A stretch of DNA of 64,000 nucleotides from assembly GCA_951812785.1 (NCBI GenBank), contig OX638335.1:895501-959500 (forward strand). Direction: 5' to 3'. Of the stretch, positions 55,343 to 64,000 are shown piece by piece. Source of the stretch: an uncultured Gammaproteobacteria bacterium (GTDB lineage: Bacteria > Pseudomonadota > Gammaproteobacteria > UBA4575). Under the pieces are notes generated by a model. The model was not told the DNA's origin and did not search any database. It saw only the letters and a list, made by a program, of their open reading frames with translations. Position 1 is the stretch's first letter, and each line of letters opens with the position of its first letter. A program made the translations under genes and the position numbers.

Positions 55343-56206
55343 ATGGTAAAAACAATCTGTGTTATCGGAGTTGGTTTAATTGGTGGCTCATTAGCGTATG
55401 GACTTCGAAAACATCATTGGTGCGAATCAATTATCGGTATTGATGCGCAACAGCACGCAATAAATGAAGCGATACGACTTAATGTGATTGATGCTGGTTA
55501 CACCAGCGTCGATGATTGTCCTGTGATTCCAGATATTGTTGTCATTGCGGTGCCAGTGCTGAAAATCGCTAATATTTTTCAGCAGTTAAAGCCATGGATG
55601 AATAAGTGCAAAGCAATGACTGATGTTAGCAGTACTAAGCAGAGCGTTATCGATGATTTTAATCAGGTTTTCCCCGAGCAATTGTCGAACTGTTTTGTCC
55701 CTGGCCATCCGATAGCAGGTCGTGAACAAAGTGGTGTCCATGCTGCAATTGATAATTTGTTTGGTAATAAGAAAGTCATCTTGACGCCAACGCAACAAAC
55801 TAGTGACGACAGTTTAAAACTTATTACCGATATGTGGGAGCAAGTGGGCGCAAATGTAGAACAGCTTAGCTCGCAGGACCATGATCAAATTTTAGCGGCG
55901 ACAAGTCATTTGCCTCATGCATTAGCTTTTTCTTTAGTGCACTGCTTATCTACGCAATCGCATACCCAGGAGATTTTTCGTTATGCTGCTGGTGGATTTG
56001 CTGATTTCACGCGAATCGCTTCTAGTGATCCTGCGATTTGGCGGGATATATGTTTAGCTAACCGAGAAGCATTGCTCAGAGCATTGTCACATTTCGATAC
56101 CAGTTTGCAACAGTTTCGAAGTGGTTTGGAAGCGGGCGATGGCAGCATTCTTGAAGAAGTATTCGTAGATGCTAAGAATGCTAGAGATAGATATACGGAC
56201 TCCTAG
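55343..56206 (+). CDS. tyrA: Prephenate dehydrogenase
   Basis: Oxidative decarboxylation of prephenate in tyrosine synthesis. 287 residues from the ATG at 55343, ten bases after pheA. NAD motif VIGVGLIGGSLAYGLRKHHW; DVSSTKQSVIDDF, FVPGHPIAGREQSGVHA and DHDQILAATSHLPHALAF are family blocks. Stand-alone form without a mutase domain. hisC, which lies between pheA and tyrA in Pseudomonas, is absent. Confidence 0.93.
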   Translation: MVKTICVIGVGLIGGSLAYGLRKHHWCESIIGIDAQQHAINEAIRLNVIDAGYTSVDDCPVIPDIVVIAVPVLKIANIFQQLKPWMNKCKAMTDVSSTKQSVIDDFNQVFPEQLSNCFVPGHPIAGREQSGVHAAIDNLFGNKKVILTPTQQTSDDSLKLITDMWEQVGANVEQLSSQDHDQILAATSHLPHALAFSLVHCLSTQSHTQEIFRYAAGGFADFTRIASSDPAIWRDICLANREALLRALSHFDTSLQQFRSGLEAGDGSILEEVFVDAKNARDRYTDS

Positions 56207-56246
56207 CGATACAACACTAATTTAAATTTTTTAAGTATTTATTGTT

Positions 56247-57545
56247 TTGAAATATATTGTAGCCCCGCGCAAAAATACTCATGGCGAAATAACTGTCCCT
56301 GGAGATAAGTCCATATCGCATCGATCAATCATGCTTGCCTCAATAGCAGAAGGGACGTCTAAAGTTACAGGATTTTTAGAAGGTGAAGATTGCTTGGCAA
56401 CCATGAATGCCTTTCGCCAAATGGGTGTTCAGATTGACCGCGCTGGTCAAGGCGAATTGATTATATACGGTGTTGGAACAAATGGTTTAACTCAACCTGA
56501 TAAAACATTGGACATGGGTAATTCGGGAACTTCTATGCGATTGCTTACAGGATTGCTTGCTGGACAATCTATTCAAGCTGAGTTGGTGGGTGATAATTCG
56601 TTAATGAAACGTCCTATGCGTAGAGTGTGTGACCCATTAAGCCAAATGGCTGCGAATGTGTCGATCAGTGAAGATGGCACCCCGCCAGTATCAATTAAGC
56701 CGGTTGATCATTTGAAAGCAATCACCTATGAATTACCTGTTGCCAGCGCACAAGTTAAATCGGCAATTTTACTTGCCGGCTTGTATGCGCAAGGTGCGAC
56801 AACTATAAAAGAGCCTAAGATTACACGCGATCATACTGAGCGCATGCTGAAGTCATTTAGTTATCCGTTAGAAATGAAGGATGGATGTGTGTCTGTTGAA
56901 GGTGGTAAGCAACTGCAAGCAACCGATATACAAGTGCCGGCTGATATTTCTTCAGCGGTGTTCTTTATTGTTGCGGCTTGTATTGCTGATCAAGGAGAAA
57001 TCACAATCCATAATGTGGGTATGAATCCAACACGAACTGGAGTGCTGGATATTTTGCAACAGATGCACGCTAATATTGAAGTGTATAATCAAGCGATGAT
57101 GGGCAGTGAGCCAGTCGCATCAATTACTGCGCGAACTAGTCAATTAAAAGGCATAAATATTCCTCCCTACTTGGTGCCTTCAGCGATTGATGAATTCCCT
57201 GCTATATGTATAGCGGCGGCCTGTGCTGAAGGTGTGACTCGTGTAACCAATGCCGAAGAATTACGTGTTAAGGAAAGCGATAGAATCAGTCAGGTAGCAA
57301 CTGGCCTTGCAACGTTGAACATAGAAGTAGAAGAGTTTGCTGACGGGTTAACTATCACCGGCGGAGAATTCTCTGGTGGAGTGATTGAAAGCGGCCATGA
57401 TCATCGTGTGGCGATGGCATTTGCTGTGGCCTCGCTAAGAGCGAATTCAAATATAGAAATCACTGACTGCCAAAATGTTGCAACTTCCTTTCCGGGGTTT
57501 GTTGAACTAGCTAATTCAATTGGATTGAATATTAATGTCGTCTAA
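56247..57545 (+). CDS. aroA: 3-phosphoshikimate 1-carboxyvinyltransferase (EPSP synthase)
   Basis: 432 residues from a TTG at 56247 (no ATG fits). Motifs: PGDKSISHRSIMLASIAEG with the shikimate-binding Lys, MGNSGTSMRLLTGLLAG, VASAQVKSAILLAGLYAQG and the late RVTNAEELRVKESDR. The NSGTSMR sequence is the form I associate with Pseudomonas-like (class II) enzymes rather than the E. coli NAGTAMR. Overlaps cmk by 11 bases. Confidence 0.94.
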   Translation: MKYIVAPRKNTHGEITVPGDKSISHRSIMLASIAEGTSKVTGFLEGEDCLATMNAFRQMGVQIDRAGQGELIIYGVGTNGLTQPDKTLDMGNSGTSMRLLTGLLAGQSIQAELVGDNSLMKRPMRRVCDPLSQMAANVSISEDGTPPVSIKPVDHLKAITYELPVASAQVKSAILLAGLYAQGATTIKEPKITRDHTERMLKSFSYPLEMKDGCVSVEGGKQLQATDIQVPADISSAVFFIVAACIADQGEITIHNVGMNPTRTGVLDILQQMHANIEVYNQAMMGSEPVASITARTSQLKGINIPPYLVPSAIDEFPAICIAAACAEGVTRVTNAEELRVKESDRISQVATGLATLNIEVEEFADGLTITGGEFSGGVIESGHDHRVAMAFAVASLRANSNIEITDCQNVATSFPGFVELANSIGLNINVV

Positions 57546-58230
57546 CGAAAAACCTATGCAGATACCTGTAGTCACTATTGATGGGCCTGCCGGGGTTGGC
57601 AAAGGGACGCTGGCAAAAAAACTCGCTCAAATGTTCGAGTTTAATTATCTGGATAGTGGTGCAGTGTATCGAGCACTGTCTGTGAAAGCGCTCAAAGAAG
57701 GTATCCAGCTATACGATTTAGACCAACTGATTGAACTAGCCAGCCAACTGTCGCTGGAGTTTCCACAACAAGAAGGTTTTGCAGCTCATATTGATGGCGA
57801 AAATATCGACGCCAGCTTGAGGTCTGAAGAATGCTCTAGTTATGCCTCACAAGTGGCTACGATCAGTGAAGTCAGAAAAGAACTTTTGGCATTACAGCGA
57901 AGATTTCAAGCTGTGCCAGGATTGATTGGAGATGGTCGAGATCTGGGTACTGTGGTGTTCCCACAGGCAAAAGTTAAGATTTTTCTTGATGCGAGCTGTG
58001 AAGAAAGAGCCCAAAGGCGATATAAACAGTTGATTGCTCAAGGAATTAGTGCTAGTTTTGGTCACCTTTTCGACAGCATTCGTGCGCGAGATGAGCGCGA
58101 TCGTGCGCGTAGTACGGCTCCTTTGGTTGCGGCCAAAGATGCAATGGTGATTGATTCTACAAAAATGTCTATTGAAACCGTAGTGAGTAGCTCGGCTGCA
58201 TACGTTCGAGAACGTTTGTTTATGGAATAA
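57535..58230 (+). CDS. cmk: Cytidylate kinase
   Basis: 231 residues. P-loop TIDGPAGVGKGTLAKKLAQM, FNYLDSGAVYRAL, GDGRDLGTVVFPQAKVKIFL with the CMP-binding Asp, and RDERDRARSTAPLVAAKDA. Starts inside aroA at 57535; the ATG at 57556 is a possible shorter start. The run aroA-cmk-rpsA-ihfB is strongly conserved. Confidence 0.95.
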   Translation: MSSNEKPMQIPVVTIDGPAGVGKGTLAKKLAQMFEFNYLDSGAVYRALSVKALKEGIQLYDLDQLIELASQLSLEFPQQEGFAAHIDGENIDASLRSEECSSYASQVATISEVRKELLALQRRFQAVPGLIGDGRDLGTVVFPQAKVKIFLDASCEERAQRRYKQLIAQGISASFGHLFDSIRARDERDRARSTAPLVAAKDAMVIDSTKMSIETVVSSSAAYVRERLFME

Positions 58231-58286
58231 GTAGAGTCAATTTTTAATTAACTAACAAGTATTATATATATTAAAGTTTAAAATTT

Positions 58287-59954
58287 ATGAGTGAGAGTTT
58301 TGCTGAATTATTAGAAGAGAGTTTTACTAATCTAAAAATGAAACCTGGTTCCATTGTCAATGGAACTGTTATTGATATTCGAAACGACGTTGTTGTGGTC
58401 AATGCTGGACTTAAGTCCGAAGGCGTTATTCCAATTGACCAGTTCAAAAATGAGCGTGGTGAAACAAATGTTGCGGTGGGTGACGTCGTTGAAGTTGCGC
58501 TAGATGCGGTAGAAGACGGTTATGGTGAAACTCGCCTATCACGTGAAAAAGCACGTCGTGCTAAAGCGTGGAGTGAGCTTGAACGCATTACCGGGTCTGG
58601 TGAATCTATTATTGGTATTATCACTGGAAAAGTTAAAGGTGGATTTACTGTTGAATTACCAGATATCCGTGCTTTCCTTCCGGGTTCACTAGTAGATGTG
58701 AGACCAGTTCGCGATACGGCGTATTTAGAAGGTAAAGAGTTAGAGTTTAAAGTGATTAAGCTTGATCAGCGTAGAAACAACGTTGTGGTATCACGTCGTG
58801 CAGTAGTTGAAACGGAATACAGCGCTGAGCGTGAAACTTTATTGGAAAGTCTGCAAGACGGCAGCGTAGTTAAAGGTATTGTTAAGAACTTAACTGACTA
58901 CGGTGCATTCTTAGACTTAGGTGGTGTAGACGGATTACTACATATCACTGATATGGCATGGAAACGTGTTAAGCACCCTTCAGACGTCGTTGCTATTGGT
59001 GACGAAATTGAAGTGAAAGTGTTGAAGTTTGATAAAGAAAAGACGCGCGTATCTCTTGGATTGAAGCAACTTGGTTCTGATCCATGGGCAGATTTAATGA
59101 GACGTTTCCCAGAAGGTTCGAGAACTTTCGGTAAAGTGACCAATATTGCTGATTATGGATGTTTCATTGAAATTGAAGATGGCGTTGAAGGGCTTGTCCA
59201 TGTGTCTGAAATGGATTGGACGAGTAAAAACGTTAATCCAGCTAAAATCGTTGCGCTAGGCGACGAAAAAGAAGTCATGGTATTGGATATTGACGAAGAG
59301 CGTCGCCGAATTTCTTTAGGTATCAAACAATGTCAATCAAACCCTTGGGATGAATTCGCAGCAACGCATGACAAGGGAAGTAAAGTGAGTGGTCAAATCA
59401 AATCAATTACTGATTTTGGTATCTTTATTGGTCTTGATGGCGGCATTGATGGTTTGGTGCATTTATCGGATATCTCTTGGAGTGATACTGGCGAAGATGC
59501 TATTCGCAACTTTAAGAAGAGTGAAGAAATTGAAGCTATCGTACTCGCGGTGGATGCTGAGCGTGAGCGAATTTCATTAGGCATTAAGCAGCTTGATAAA
59601 GATCCATTGTCAGCTTACTTGGCAGAACATGCTAAAGGCACAATTGTTAATGGTGTCGTTAAAGAAGTTGATGTCAAAGCAGCGACAGTTGAATTAGCTG
59701 AAGGTATCGACGGTGTGTTGAGAGCAACTGAATATGCTCGCGACAAAATTGAAGATTTGCGTACTGTGTTGAAAGAAGGCGAAGCGATTGAAGCCAAATT
59801 CACCGGCGTCGACCGTAAGACACGCGCATTGACTCTCTCAATTAAAGCTAAGGAAGAGCAAGAAGAAGCAGATGTGCTGTCTGACTACAGTAGTAACAGT
59901 AGCGGCGGCTCAACTTCTTTGGGAGATATTCTGAAGGAACAGATGGGCGACTAA
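58287..59954 (+). CDS. rpsA: 30S ribosomal protein S1
   Basis: 555 residues with six S1 RNA-binding repeats; the last four show the repeated pattern [40 protein letters not shown] and [20 protein letters not shown]. Binds mRNA leaders to help initiation. The leader before it is AT-rich with no strong Shine-Dalgarno sequence, as in other proteobacterial rpsA genes, which are autoregulated. Confidence 0.96.
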   Translation: MSESFAELLEESFTNLKMKPGSIVNGTVIDIRNDVVVVNAGLKSEGVIPIDQFKNERGETNVAVGDVVEVALDAVEDGYGETRLSREKARRAKAWSELERITGSGESIIGIITGKVKGGFTVELPDIRAFLPGSLVDVRPVRDTAYLEGKELEFKVIKLDQRRNNVVVSRRAVVETEYSAERETLLESLQDGSVVKGIVKNLTDYGAFLDLGGVDGLLHITDMAWKRVKHPSDVVAIGDEIEVKVLKFDKEKTRVSLGLKQLGSDPWADLMRRFPEGSRTFGKVTNIADYGCFIEIEDGVEGLVHVSEMDWTSKNVNPAKIVALGDEKEVMVLDIDEERRRISLGIKQCQSNPWDEFAATHDKGSKVSGQIKSITDFGIFIGLDGGIDGLVHLSDISWSDTGEDAIRNFKKSEEIEAIVLAVDAERERISLGIKQLDKDPLSAYLAEHAKGTIVNGVVKEVDVKAATVELAEGIDGVLRATEYARDKIEDLRTVLKEGEAIEAKFTGVDRKTRALTLSIKAKEEQEEADVLSDYSSNSSGGSTSLGDILKEQMGD

Positions 59955-59985
59955 TAATAATCAATCATTATAAAGGGTCTCTTCG

Positions 59986-60285
59986 GTGGGTAATGTAATA
60001 ACCAAATCTGAGTTGATAGAAAAAATTGCACAAAAGCAAAATCATCTGCAACATAAAGATATAGAACTTTCAGTTAAAAGCGTCATTGAACAAATGAGTG
60101 ATGCGCTTTCTTCAGGAGAGCGCATTGAAATCAGGGGCTTCGGTAGCTTTTCATTACATTTTCGACCGCCTCGTAAGGGTCGAAACCCTAAAACCGGAGA
60201 GACTGTTTCCCTTCCTGGGAAGTACGTTCCGCATTTCAAGCCTGGAAAAGAATTAAGAGAGCGTGTTAACAAAGACTTGGATTGA
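59986..60285 (+). CDS. ihfB: Integration host factor subunit beta
   Basis: DNA-bending nucleoid protein. 99 residues from a GTG ([20 protein letters not shown]). The beta arm [20 protein letters not shown] carries the intercalating proline; [15 protein letters not shown] is the usual core. It lies 31 bases after rpsA, the normal place, which separates it from HU. Confidence 0.95.
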   Translation: MGNVITKSELIEKIAQKQNHLQHKDIELSVKSVIEQMSDALSSGERIEIRGFGSFSLHFRPPRKGRNPKTGETVSLPGKYVPHFKPGKELRERVNKDLD

Positions 60286-60382
60286 GACGACAATAGTTAA
60301 TCTACAATCATTGTTTTGGTTTAACGCACATTGTTAATCCGCTTGTTTAATTTGCACAACCTTTTTCTCATGATATTCAATA

Positions 60383-61081
60383 ATGATTAATCGCATGGTG
60401 ATTGTTGCGTTGGACTACCCTAGTCCTGAGCTAGCGCTACAGTTTGTTGATAAAATCCAATTGGATTCTTGTGCTTTAAAAGTTGGTTTTGAACTGTTCT
60501 TATCCGGTGGTCCTCGCTTTGTTGAAAAGTTGGTGACTCAAGGGTTTAAGGTATTTCTTGATCTTAAGTTTCACGATATTCCTAATACAGTTGCTCAAGC
60601 GTGTAGTGTTGCAAGTAAGCTGGGTGTATGGATGCTGAATGTGCATGCTTCTGGTGGTAGTAGAATGATGTTAGCGGCACGCGAAGCAATTGATAAGCAT
60701 GATGCATCATTTCAACCAAAGTTGATTGCAGTCACCGTGCTAACGTCTATGAATCAAGATACATTGTCTGGTGTTGGTGGGGAAATTGAACATGTTGTCG
60801 CTAAGTGGGCTGCGCTGGCTGAACAAGCAAATCTAGATGGTGTTGTTTGCTCGGCACAAGAAGCAGCATCGATTCGTGCGCAAAGTAATTCAGACTTCAT
60901 GATCGTTACTCCCGGGATTCGTTTGCCGAGTGACAACCAGGATGATCAAAAAAGAATTGTCAGTCCTTCAGATGCGCGTGCAGCAGGCGTGACGCATATT
61001 GTAGTAGGTCGACCCATCACACAGGCACAAGATCCTTGTGCTGCTTTAGAGGTGTTTCAAAAAGCGTTCATTAGTGCGTAA
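60383..61081 (+). CDS. pyrF: Orotidine 5'-phosphate decarboxylase
   Basis: Last step of UMP synthesis. 232 residues. Catalytic Lys-Asp set in VFLDLKFHDIPNTVAQACSV, phosphate loops in MIVTPGIRLP and THIVVGRPITQAQDP. An AATGATT leader with no strong ribosome site. The position after ihfB is common in gammaproteobacteria. Confidence 0.95.
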   Translation: MINRMVIVALDYPSPELALQFVDKIQLDSCALKVGFELFLSGGPRFVEKLVTQGFKVFLDLKFHDIPNTVAQACSVASKLGVWMLNVHASGGSRMMLAAREAIDKHDASFQPKLIAVTVLTSMNQDTLSGVGGEIEHVVAKWAALAEQANLDGVVCSAQEAASIRAQSNSDFMIVTPGIRLPSDNQDDQKRIVSPSDARAAGVTHIVVGRPITQAQDPCAALEVFQKAFISA

Positions 61082-61186
61082 TGCACGCTGTTCGTTTACG
61101 CTGATTCGATGACTTTAATGAAACTAAATTCACGCTTACTAGATTAAGCGTGAATTTCTAATAATCAAATACATCGAAGAAACTTC

Positions 61187-61450
61187 ATGCGAAAATTATT
61201 TTTTATAGCAGCATTCATGGTTGCGTTGTTTATTACTGGTCCGTTGGCAGCTTCACCTGCCAATATTAACCAAGCGACTGCTCAACAATTAGCTGATAAC
61301 TTAAAGGGTGTGGGGTTGAAAAAAGCCCAAGCTATTGTGCAATATCGTGACAAAATTGGCGGTTTTCAAACTCAAAACCAATTGCTTAATGTAAAAGGCA
61401 TCGGTGCCGCTACTCTAGAGAAGAACGAGGAAAATATTTTGTTGGAGTAA
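61187..61450 (+). CDS. comEA: ComEA-like helix-hairpin-helix protein
   Basis: 87 residues: signal peptide (LFFIAAFMVALFITGPLAAS), then one helix-hairpin-helix domain NINQATAQQLADNLKGVGLK, KKAQAIVQYRDKIGGF and VKGIGAATLEKNEENILL. Exported DNA-binding protein; homologues help DNA uptake, others have unknown roles. Terminator 25 bases after the stop. Confidence 0.88.
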   Translation: MRKLFFIAAFMVALFITGPLAASPANINQATAQQLADNLKGVGLKKAQAIVQYRDKIGGFQTQNQLLNVKGIGAATLEKNEENILLE

Positions 61451-61474
61451 CTATTCTATACTTCCAAGCTAATT

Positions 61475-61507
61475 AAGGGCCTGCGTCACAGCAGGCCCTT
61501 TTTGTTT
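61475..61507 (+). terminator. Intrinsic terminator after comEA
   Basis: Perfect nine-base stem AGGGCCTGC/GCAGGCCCT with a GTCACA loop, then five T, G and three T. Confidence 0.9.
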
Positions 61508-61566
61508 ATATCGCCAGAGCAATTGGGTATAATCTTGGAATAAAAATTACTTCTGAGATGGACTTT

Positions 61567-62439
61567 ATGAAAAAGATTCGCAAAGCAATATTTCCTGTCG
61601 CAGGCATGGGTACTCGTTTTTTACCTGCAACCAAAGCGAATCCTAAGGAGATGTTACCTGTTGTTGATAAGCCGCTAATTCAGTACGCCGCGGAAGAAGC
61701 AGTCAATGCAGGTATTGAAGAGTTAGTATTCATTACTGGAAGAAGTAAGCGCTCGATATCCGATCACTTTGATAAAGCTTACGAGTTAGAGACTGAATTG
61801 GAGGCTAGTGGTAAAACTGTTATGTTGGATGTTGTTCGCAACATCCTTCCATCAAATATTTCATGTATTTATATTCGTCAGCCCGAGGCTTTGGGTTTGG
61901 GTCATGCTGTACTGCGTGGGAAGCCGGTAATTGGTGATGAGCCGTTTGCGGTGATATTGGCTGATGATCTTATTGACAGTCACCCACATGGTTGTTTAAA
62001 GCAAATGGTGGATATCTATGAACGAGAAAATAGTGGTGTCATTGGTGTGCAGAAAGTGCTTCAAGAAAATGTTGGTAGTTACGGGATTGTTTCTGGTGAT
62101 GAAGTGGGCGATAAATTATGGAGAATCTCTGGAATAGTGGAAAAACCTAAACCAGAGGAAGCACCGTCTAATATCGCCGTAGTGGGGAGATATATATTAG
62201 ATGCCTCTATATTTAAAATCTTGGAAGAAACTGATACTGGGGCAGGTGGCGAACTGCAGTTAACGGATGCAATGGCAAACCAAATAAAATCCAGATCTGT
62301 TTATGCTTATGAGTTCGAAGGTACTCGTTATGATTGCGGTAGTAAACTTGGTTACTTGCAGGCTACGGTTGAATACGGGATGAAGCATGCTGAGATTGGC
62401 AGTGAGTTTTCTGAATATTTGAAAAATCTTAAGGGCTGA
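61567..62439 (+). CDS. galU: UTP--glucose-1-phosphate uridylyltransferase
   Basis: Makes UDP-glucose for envelope polysaccharides. 290 residues from the ATG at 61567 ([20 protein letters not shown]), with GAG nine bases upstream; the ATG at 61558 overlaps that site. [20 protein letters not shown] is the nucleotide loop, [11 protein letters not shown] the metal site, and [20 protein letters not shown] follows. Its product feeds the epimerase/dehydrogenase pathways of the polysaccharide locus. Confidence 0.95.
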   Translation: MKKIRKAIFPVAGMGTRFLPATKANPKEMLPVVDKPLIQYAAEEAVNAGIEELVFITGRSKRSISDHFDKAYELETELEASGKTVMLDVVRNILPSNISCIYIRQPEALGLGHAVLRGKPVIGDEPFAVILADDLIDSHPHGCLKQMVDIYERENSGVIGVQKVLQENVGSYGIVSGDEVGDKLWRISGIVEKPKPEEAPSNIAVVGRYILDASIFKILEETDTGAGGELQLTDAMANQIKSRSVYAYEFEGTRYDCGSKLGYLQATVEYGMKHAEIGSEFSEYLKNLKG

Positions 62440-62533
62440 TTTTACACTTCAGCCGACAATCTCATAAGAGCTGAATTCTGCTATTGGTTAAATTGGGGTA
62501 AAAGCAATTTCGAATGGCTGCGCCATGATTAAC

Positions 62534-62556
62534 TTACGAGTAGGAATTACTCGTAA
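62534..62556 (-). repeat. Hairpin just after tRNA-Asn
   Basis: Nine-base perfect stem TTACGAGTA/TACTCGTAA with a five-base loop, starting four bases beyond the tRNA CCA end on the minus strand. No clean T-run follows; could be a weak terminator or processing signal. Confidence 0.5.
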
Positions 62557-62559
62557 AAT

Positions 62560-62635
62560 TGGCTCCTCGGGACGGGCTCGAACCGCCGACCTAGTGATTA
62601 ACAGTCACCCGCTCTACCAACTGAGCTACCGAGGA
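62560..62635 (-). tRNA. tRNA-Asn (anticodon GTT)
   Basis: 76 nucleotides with encoded CCA. Acceptor stem TCCTCGG/CCGAGGA, D arm GCTC-AGTTGGTA-GAGC, anticodon arm GGTGA-CTGTTAA-TCACT with anticodon GTT, T arm GGCGG-TTCGAGC-CCGTC. All stems pair. An apparent ORF across it is an artefact. Confidence 0.97.
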
Positions 62636-62649
62636 TCAGGAAGGCCGGA

Positions 62650-62678
62650 ATGTTACTGGTCTCTACTGTTTCGGTCAA
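62650..62678 (-). promoter_or_regulatory. Promoter of tRNA-Asn
   Basis: TTGACC (62678-62673) and TAACAT (62655-62650) on the minus strand, spaced exactly 17 bases; the tRNA 5' end lies 14 bases beyond the -10. Confidence 0.65.
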
Positions 62679-62946
62679 CTCTCAGATTTTCTATCGAATA
62701 TCGTAATTTCCCTAACGTTTATCTCATCAGCTAGTGAATTATATAGAAATGTGGACTGCTAATAGTATATGAGAGTTAATGCGTTAGGTAATTCACTTTC
62801 AGTGTTAATCAACGGGCTTATTATTCCTACTTTAGGCACAGATCATCAGATAATTTACAATCGGTACGGTTTTTTTGTGTGCTGTTGAACTTAATACAGT
62901 AGCCGAAGGAACGTCATGGAGACTTAGGGATTAAGGAGAATTTTGG
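62679..62946. other. Intergenic region, nothing identified
   Basis: About 270 bases between the tRNA promoter and a small plus-strand ORF. No gene or family match seen; AAGGAG at its right end serves the small ORF. Confidence 0.4.
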
Positions 62947-63012
62947 GTGAGTAGTGTTACGATAATGGAATATGAAGGTCACCAAATTAGGTTGGCTGAA
63001 AATGAATACTAG
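62947..63012 (+). pseudogene. Possible TusE/DsrC N-terminal relic
   Basis: GTG-start ORF of 21 residues, MSSVTIMEYEGHQIRLAENE ending in Tyr, with AAGGAG nine bases before. The pattern xYxGxxIxLxENxY resembles the start of DsrC/TusE sulfur-relay proteins (xxNGKxIxLDEdGYL). It stops where the family continues with 90 more residues, and the next bases run into a terminator hairpin. A tiny independent peptide is the other reading. Confidence 0.35.
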
Positions 63013-63043
63013 TACAGTTTACGCTGAAGTTAGTTCTGGCGAA

Positions 63044-63098
63044 TAAAAAACTGGTCGTATGCTACCTGCAATTATTGCGGGTAGCGTACGACCAGTTA
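63044..63098 (-). terminator. Long-stem intrinsic terminator after the aminotransferase
   Basis: AACTGGTCGTA-GCTACC-GCA arms, about 22 base pairs with one or two mismatches around a short AT loop, followed on the minus strand by six T. It overlaps the stop codon of the aminotransferase gene. Confidence 0.9.
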
Positions 63099-64000
63099 AC
63101 CTAATGCTTTTTTAAGCCGTTGTGTTGCATCGGCTAGTTTATCTTTTGAAGTGGCGAAAGAAATACGCATGTACCCTGGCAAACCAAAAGCAGTGCCTGG
63201 TACCACGGCTATGCCACATTTGGTCAATAAGTAAGTCGCAAATTCAGCATCATTTTTTACATTTTCAGTTTGCTTGATTGCTTCATCTATATTGGCGAAG
63301 CAATAGAAAGTACCTTGTGACTGAGAGCAGGTTATACCATTTACTTTATTTAATTCTTCGACTACGAAATCATGACGTTCTTCAAAAGCAGCACTCATAT
63401 TACTTACACACTGTTGGTCTGACGACAGCGCTGCTTCGGCTGCCGCTTGGGAGATCGAGCAAGGATTAGAAGTACTTTGGGACTGAATGTTTTTCATGGC
63501 CTCAATAATATTTGCTGGGCCTGCTGCATAGCCGATACGCCACCCGGTCATTGAGTAAGCTTTTGATACCCCATTAAGTACTAACGTTCTTGATTTCAAT
63601 TCAGGGCATACTGACAAAATATTGCTGAATTTTTTGCCCTTAAACAATATGTGTTCATACATATCGTCAGTGGCAATTAAAATTTGCGGATTTTTGATTA
63701 ATACCCCAGCTAAACTTTTGAGTTCGCTTTCTGTGTAGTTTGCCCCCGTAGGATTTGAAGGGCTATTTAACACTAGCATTTTGGTTTTAGTGCTGATTTT
63801 ATTGGTGAGTTGTTTCGCAGTGATTTTAAAAGATTGTGTATGGTCTGCCACTATAAAAGCCGGGATGCCGTCTGCTAATAACACCATATCCGGATATGAG
63901 ACCCAATATGGTGCAGGGATGATGACTTCATCGCCTTTCTCAATTACGGCTTGACATAAATTATAAAAGCTTTGCTTGCCACCATTAGACACTAAAATTT
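63096..64000 (-). CDS. Class I aminotransferase (aspartate type), C-terminal part
   Basis: The frame is open to the right window edge, so about 100 N-terminal residues lie outside. Class I fold: VSNGGKQSFYNLCQAVIEKG, IIPAPYWVSYPDMVLLADG, VLNSPSNPTGANYTESEL, the PLP lysine in LVLNGVSKAYSMTGWRIGYA and the late Arg in GYMRISFATSKDKL. The NPTGANY and SKAYSMTGWRIGY blocks fit the subgroup 1-gamma aspartate (or prephenate) aminotransferases. The GTG at 63992 is not the real start. Confidence 0.92.
   Translation of the reverse strand, partial: ILVSNGGKQSFYNLCQAVIEKGDEVIIPAPYWVSYPDMVLLADGIPAFIVADHTQSFKITAKQLTNKISTKTKMLVLNSPSNPTGANYTESELKSLAGVLIKNPQILIATDDMYEHILFKGKKFSNILSVCPELKSRTLVLNGVSKAYSMTGWRIGYAAGPANIIEAMKNIQSQSTSNPCSISQAAAEAALSSDQQCVSNMSAAFEERHDFVVEELNKVNGITCSQSQGTFYCFANIDEAIKQTENVKNDAEFATYLLTKCGIAVVPGTAFGLPGYMRISFATSKDKLADATQRLKKALG

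Noticed and set aside
61187-61450. comEA as evidence for a competence island
   Set aside because: A lone helix-hairpin-helix exported protein is common in gammaproteobacteria without other competence genes, and none is present here.
62525-62734. Plus-strand ORF containing SGRARTADLVINSHPLYQL
   Set aside because: It is the reverse complement of tRNA-Asn read as protein, a frequent artefact.

Overview
The window reads as a low-GC (roughly 40-43 % by eye) chromosome segment of a gammaproteobacterium. The reasons are the gene order and the gene set: pcnB-folK-dgk-panB-panC next to pgi; cmoA-cmoB; trpS-scpA-scpB-rluB beside yciO and a site-2 protease; and above all mtaD-ubiG-mupP-yciK on one side and mtnA-gyrA-serC ... 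pheA-tyrA-aroA-cmk-rpsA-ihfB on the other, which I remember as the Pseudomonas-type order. The tRNA-Asn, MlaA, EfpL/YeiP and IHF-beta genes agree. I cannot name a genus.

Layout. 1-9.3 kb (all minus strand): pgi (cut by the window edge), a 34-aa membrane microprotein, the pantothenate/folate/poly(A) polymerase operon, amtB-glnK, cmoA-cmoB and a small lipoprotein. 9.3-18 kb: mixed core genes (nadC, an AGCS symporter, a DUF3179 protein, argD-argF, a PuuD-like haem-membrane protein) with several broken genes: a GGDEF remnant, mazG with a nonsense codon and a frameshift, a doubly frameshifted membrane protein and an internally deleted hyuB. 18-31.7 kb: an asparagine-synthase-type amidotransferase, grxD, frameshifted yeiP/efpL, rnt, argG, mlaA, a zinc-finger/PH-like orphan whose first codons form a perfect terminator hairpin, ppiC-yciI-yciB (yciB frameshifted), yciO, M50 protease, trpS, scpAB, rluB. 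31.7-33.3 kb: a degenerate IS3-family element flanked by relics of a thioredoxin and a TonB receptor. 33.3-43 kb: yciK, rmuC, mupP, ubiG, mtaD, mtnA, gyrA, serC. 54.2-64 kb: pheA, tyrA, aroA, cmk, rpsA, ihfB, pyrF, comEA, galU, tRNA-Asn and the end of an aspartate-type aminotransferase.

The most interesting region is the 11-kb accessory insert between serC and pheA (43.1-54.2 kb). It is an eroding exosortase-A (XrtA/PEP-CTERM type) exopolysaccharide locus. Intact: a UDP-glucuronate 4-epimerase, a TviB-type UDP-GlcNAc dehydrogenase, a FemAB-like protein, an acyl carrier protein, a PLP decarboxylase and an AMP-forming acyl ligase. Between them I can read the decayed remains of an EpsB-type sugar transferase, the XrtA-type polysaccharide deacetylase, an XrtA-type glycosyltransferase, a TPR gene and 'hydrolase 1'. 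No exosortase is visible. A phage-like patch (two paralogous left-handed beta-helix hexapeptide proteins sharing an 81-bp direct repeat, and a broken VRR-NUC-like nuclease) is embedded in it.

Pseudogenes and single-base indels are unusually frequent for such a compact chromosome. Some lesions are substitutions (CGA to TGA in mazG and in the IS3 orfA) or internal deletions, which favours true genome erosion; others sit in short homopolymers and could be assembly errors. I worked by reading only, so family assignments rest on remembered motifs, not on searches.
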